Of a stretch of DNA of 21,490 nt, positions 20,241 through 21,490 are shown one piece after another (position 1 is the first letter of the stretch; each line of letters begins with the position of its first letter). Source of the DNA: an uncultured Micromonospora sp. (GTDB lineage: Bacteria > Actinomycetota > Actinomycetes > Mycobacteriales > Micromonosporaceae); assembly GCA_937951935.1 (NCBI GenBank), contig CALGAM010000112.1, positions 1 to 21,490 of the forward strand, in the 5' to 3' direction. The translations under genes were made by a program, and so were the position numbers. The notes under the pieces were generated by a model. It saw only the letters and a list, made by a program, of their open reading frames with translations. It was not told where the DNA came from and did not search any database.

Positions 20241-20260
20241 GAGGCTCTCTCTTAAGCCTC
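20241..20260 (+). terminator. Candidate hairpin after the three-gene set
   Basis: GAGGCT (20241-20246) pairs with AGCCTC (20255-20260) around an 8-nt loop, 41 bp after the last stop codon and 55 bp before the first CRISPR repeat. There is no U-tract. It could end the plus-strand transcript and, read from the other side, transcription of the array. Confidence 0.4.
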
Positions 20261-20315
20261 CGGCACCGGTGGCAACGGTCAAACTGGCACAAGTGCTGAT
20301 GCCGGGAATTCCCTC

Positions 20316-20465
20316 GGATCACCCCCGCGTACGCGGGGAAGAGGCCGGCAACTCGGACTCACCCTGCGAGGCCAACGGATCACCCCCGCATCCGCGGGGA
20401 AGAGATGCCCACGACCTCGTGGTGGATCTGCACGATGGGATCATCCCCGCATACGCGGGGAAGGG
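20316..20465 (-). repeat. Three degenerate, leader-distal CRISPR repeats
   Basis: Repeats at 20316-20343, 20377-20404 and 20438-20465 differ from the 17 others, which look identical over the visible bases. Their central stems read CGCGTACGCG, CGCATCCGCG and CGCATACGCG instead of CGCATGCGCG. Their right ends are GGGGAAGAG, GGGGAAGAG and GGGGAAGGG instead of GGGGAGGAG. The third also has ATCCCC for ACCCCC. The shared AA suggests an older repeat type rather than random decay alone. Confidence 0.85.
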
Positions 20466-21490
20466 ATGAACGCCGCGCTGCATCGGCGTCGAGCTCGGAG
20501 GATCACCCCCGCATGCGCGGGGAGGAGGTCTACGACCGGGGCGAGCTGTCCGGCACTGCCGGATCACCCCCGCATGCGCGGGGAGGAGGCCCATGGGCAC
20601 CAGTGGCGGCCGGGCAAGCATGGATCACCCCCGCATGCGCGGGGAGGAGGCGCTGGCGATGCGCCGGTCCCAGATCACGTACGGATCACCCCCGCATGCG
20701 CGGGGAGGAGCAGATGCTGAAACAGATGGTGCGGGACATCGAAGGATCACCCCCGCATGCGCGGGGAGGAGTGCTCGGTCAGGTCGCGGATCCAGTCGGT
20801 GCGCGGATCACCCCCGCATGCGCGGGGAGGAGTGCGCCGCCTCCGTGGCGCTGTAGGCGGTGTCCGGATCACCCCCGCATGCGCGGGGAGGAGTGTCTAC
20901 GGGACTGCTAGCCGACTGACCCCGGGGGATCACCCCCGCATGCGCGGGGAGGAGGCCGCCGATATGGAGCGGCTGATCGACGAGGCCGGATCACCCCCGC
21001 ATGCGCGGGGAGGAGACCGTCGGGCGCGGCGGACGCGAACGTCCGAGCGGATCACCCCCGCATGCGCGGGGAGGAGAGGTCGCGGATCCAGTCGGTGTAC
21101 AACACCGGGGGATCACCCCCGCATGCGCGGGGAGGAGGTCACCGGCGAGGAGGACATCCCGGGTAGAAGCGGATCACCCCCGCATGCGCGGGGAGGAGGA
21201 ACGGGTCTTCAGGCGGCGTCACGCTCATGCCGGATCACCCCCGCATGCGCGGGGAGGAGCGGTCCACCCGCTCCGGGTCGAACAGGGCGCCCGGATCACC
21301 CCCGCATGCGCGGGGAGGAGGCCACGATCGGACCGTCACGAAATCGAGCCGTCGGATCACCCCCGCATGCGCGGGGAGGAGGCCAGACCGTACGCGTCCG
21401 TCCGATGACCCTACGGATCACCCCCGCATGCGCGGGGAGGAGCTGCTCCGCGCGTCGGTACTCGGGCGCCGCGTCGGATCACCCCCGCAT
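20316..21490 (-). CRISPR. Type I-E-like CRISPR array, leader-distal part (19 full repeats and one partial)
   Basis: Repeats of 28 bp begin on the plus strand with GGATCACCCC, contain the stem CCCCGC-ATGC-GCGGGG and end GGGGAGGAG. Starts are 20316, 20377, 20438, 20500, then every 61 bp from 20561 to 21476; the last is cut by the window end. There are 19 spacers, nearly all 33 bp by this definition, or 32 bp if the usually conserved preceding C is counted as a 29th repeat base, which is classical I-E geometry. Read on the minus strand, the repeat has the I-E order (CTCC-CCCCGCG...GTGATCC-G), so transcription should run right to left with the leader beyond 21490. The three left-most repeats are degenerate, as expected for the leader-distal end. 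No cas gene is present in the window. Open frames reading through the repeats are not genes. Confidence 0.97.

Noticed and set aside
18141..20315. Integrated mobile element suggested by lower G+C next to the CRISPR array.
   Set aside because: No integrase, transposase, tRNA target or flanking direct repeats were seen, so only 'accessory region' can be supported.
20269..21408. Several open frames rich in repeated peptides such as DHPRMRGEE and SPPHARGG.
   Set aside because: They are translations of the CRISPR repeats. The 61-bp period shifts frame at each unit, giving the cycling peptides; such frames are a known source of false gene calls.

Overview
The window is very G+C-rich, with GTG starts, short start/stop overlaps and many conserved actinobacterial families (DUF4192, DUF6457, TY-Chap-like, DivIVA-like, beta-propeller lipoprotein). 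It fits a filamentous actinomycete, most likely Micromonosporaceae; the genus is inference from gene content and composition. The left 17.9 kb looks like ordinary chromosomal core. The right 3.5 kb (about 18.1-21.5 kb) is lower in G+C and looks accessory.

Layout. 1-3676 (+): the 3' part of an alpha/beta hydrolase, an orphan Tat-type substrate-binding lipoprotein, an FAD-linked sugar-lactone oxidase and, overlapping it, a small protein of the Anabaena sensory rhodopsin transducer (ASRT) family. 3690-5040: a divergent pair, a dimethylargininase/arginine dihydrolase-like enzyme (-) and an Lrp/AsnC regulator (+). 5094-7112 (+): a secreted beta-propeller lipoprotein. It converges through a large inverted repeat on 7206-8309 (-), a TY-Chap-like protein. 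8566-10769 (-): DUF6457 and mobA (overlapping), then DUF4192. 10998-11510 (-): a GNAT acetyltransferase. 11579-15219 (+): fructosamine-kinase-like protein, moaA, moaD and a membrane metallophosphoesterase. With mobA, this gives the window several molybdenum-cofactor genes.

15241-17881 (-) is a tightly overlapping three-gene operon: a short DivIVA-domain protein, an 85-aa CCHC protein and a 691-aa multi-zinc-finger protein. Upstream of it is a 455-bp intergenic region full of inverted repeats, then a stand-alone GntR-type winged-helix protein (18337-18564, +). Next comes a compact set of three genes of unknown function (18883-20199, +): two helical proteins that resemble each other and an acidic 141-aa protein, coupled by overlaps. 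This set is the best candidate here for an undescribed system.

From 20316 to the window end runs a type I-E-like CRISPR array with 19 full repeats plus one partial repeat and a 61-bp period. Repeat polarity and the three degenerate repeats at the left end indicate that it is read on the minus strand, with its leader beyond the right edge. No cas genes are in the window. Two spacers share 21 identical bases, so they target the same or homologous sequence at offset positions.

Several genes (ddaH-like, mobA, fructosamine kinase, moaA) have a TAnnnT hexamer 6-7 nt before the start codon and no Shine-Dalgarno, suggesting leaderless transcription. No tRNA, rRNA, transposase or integrase was seen.
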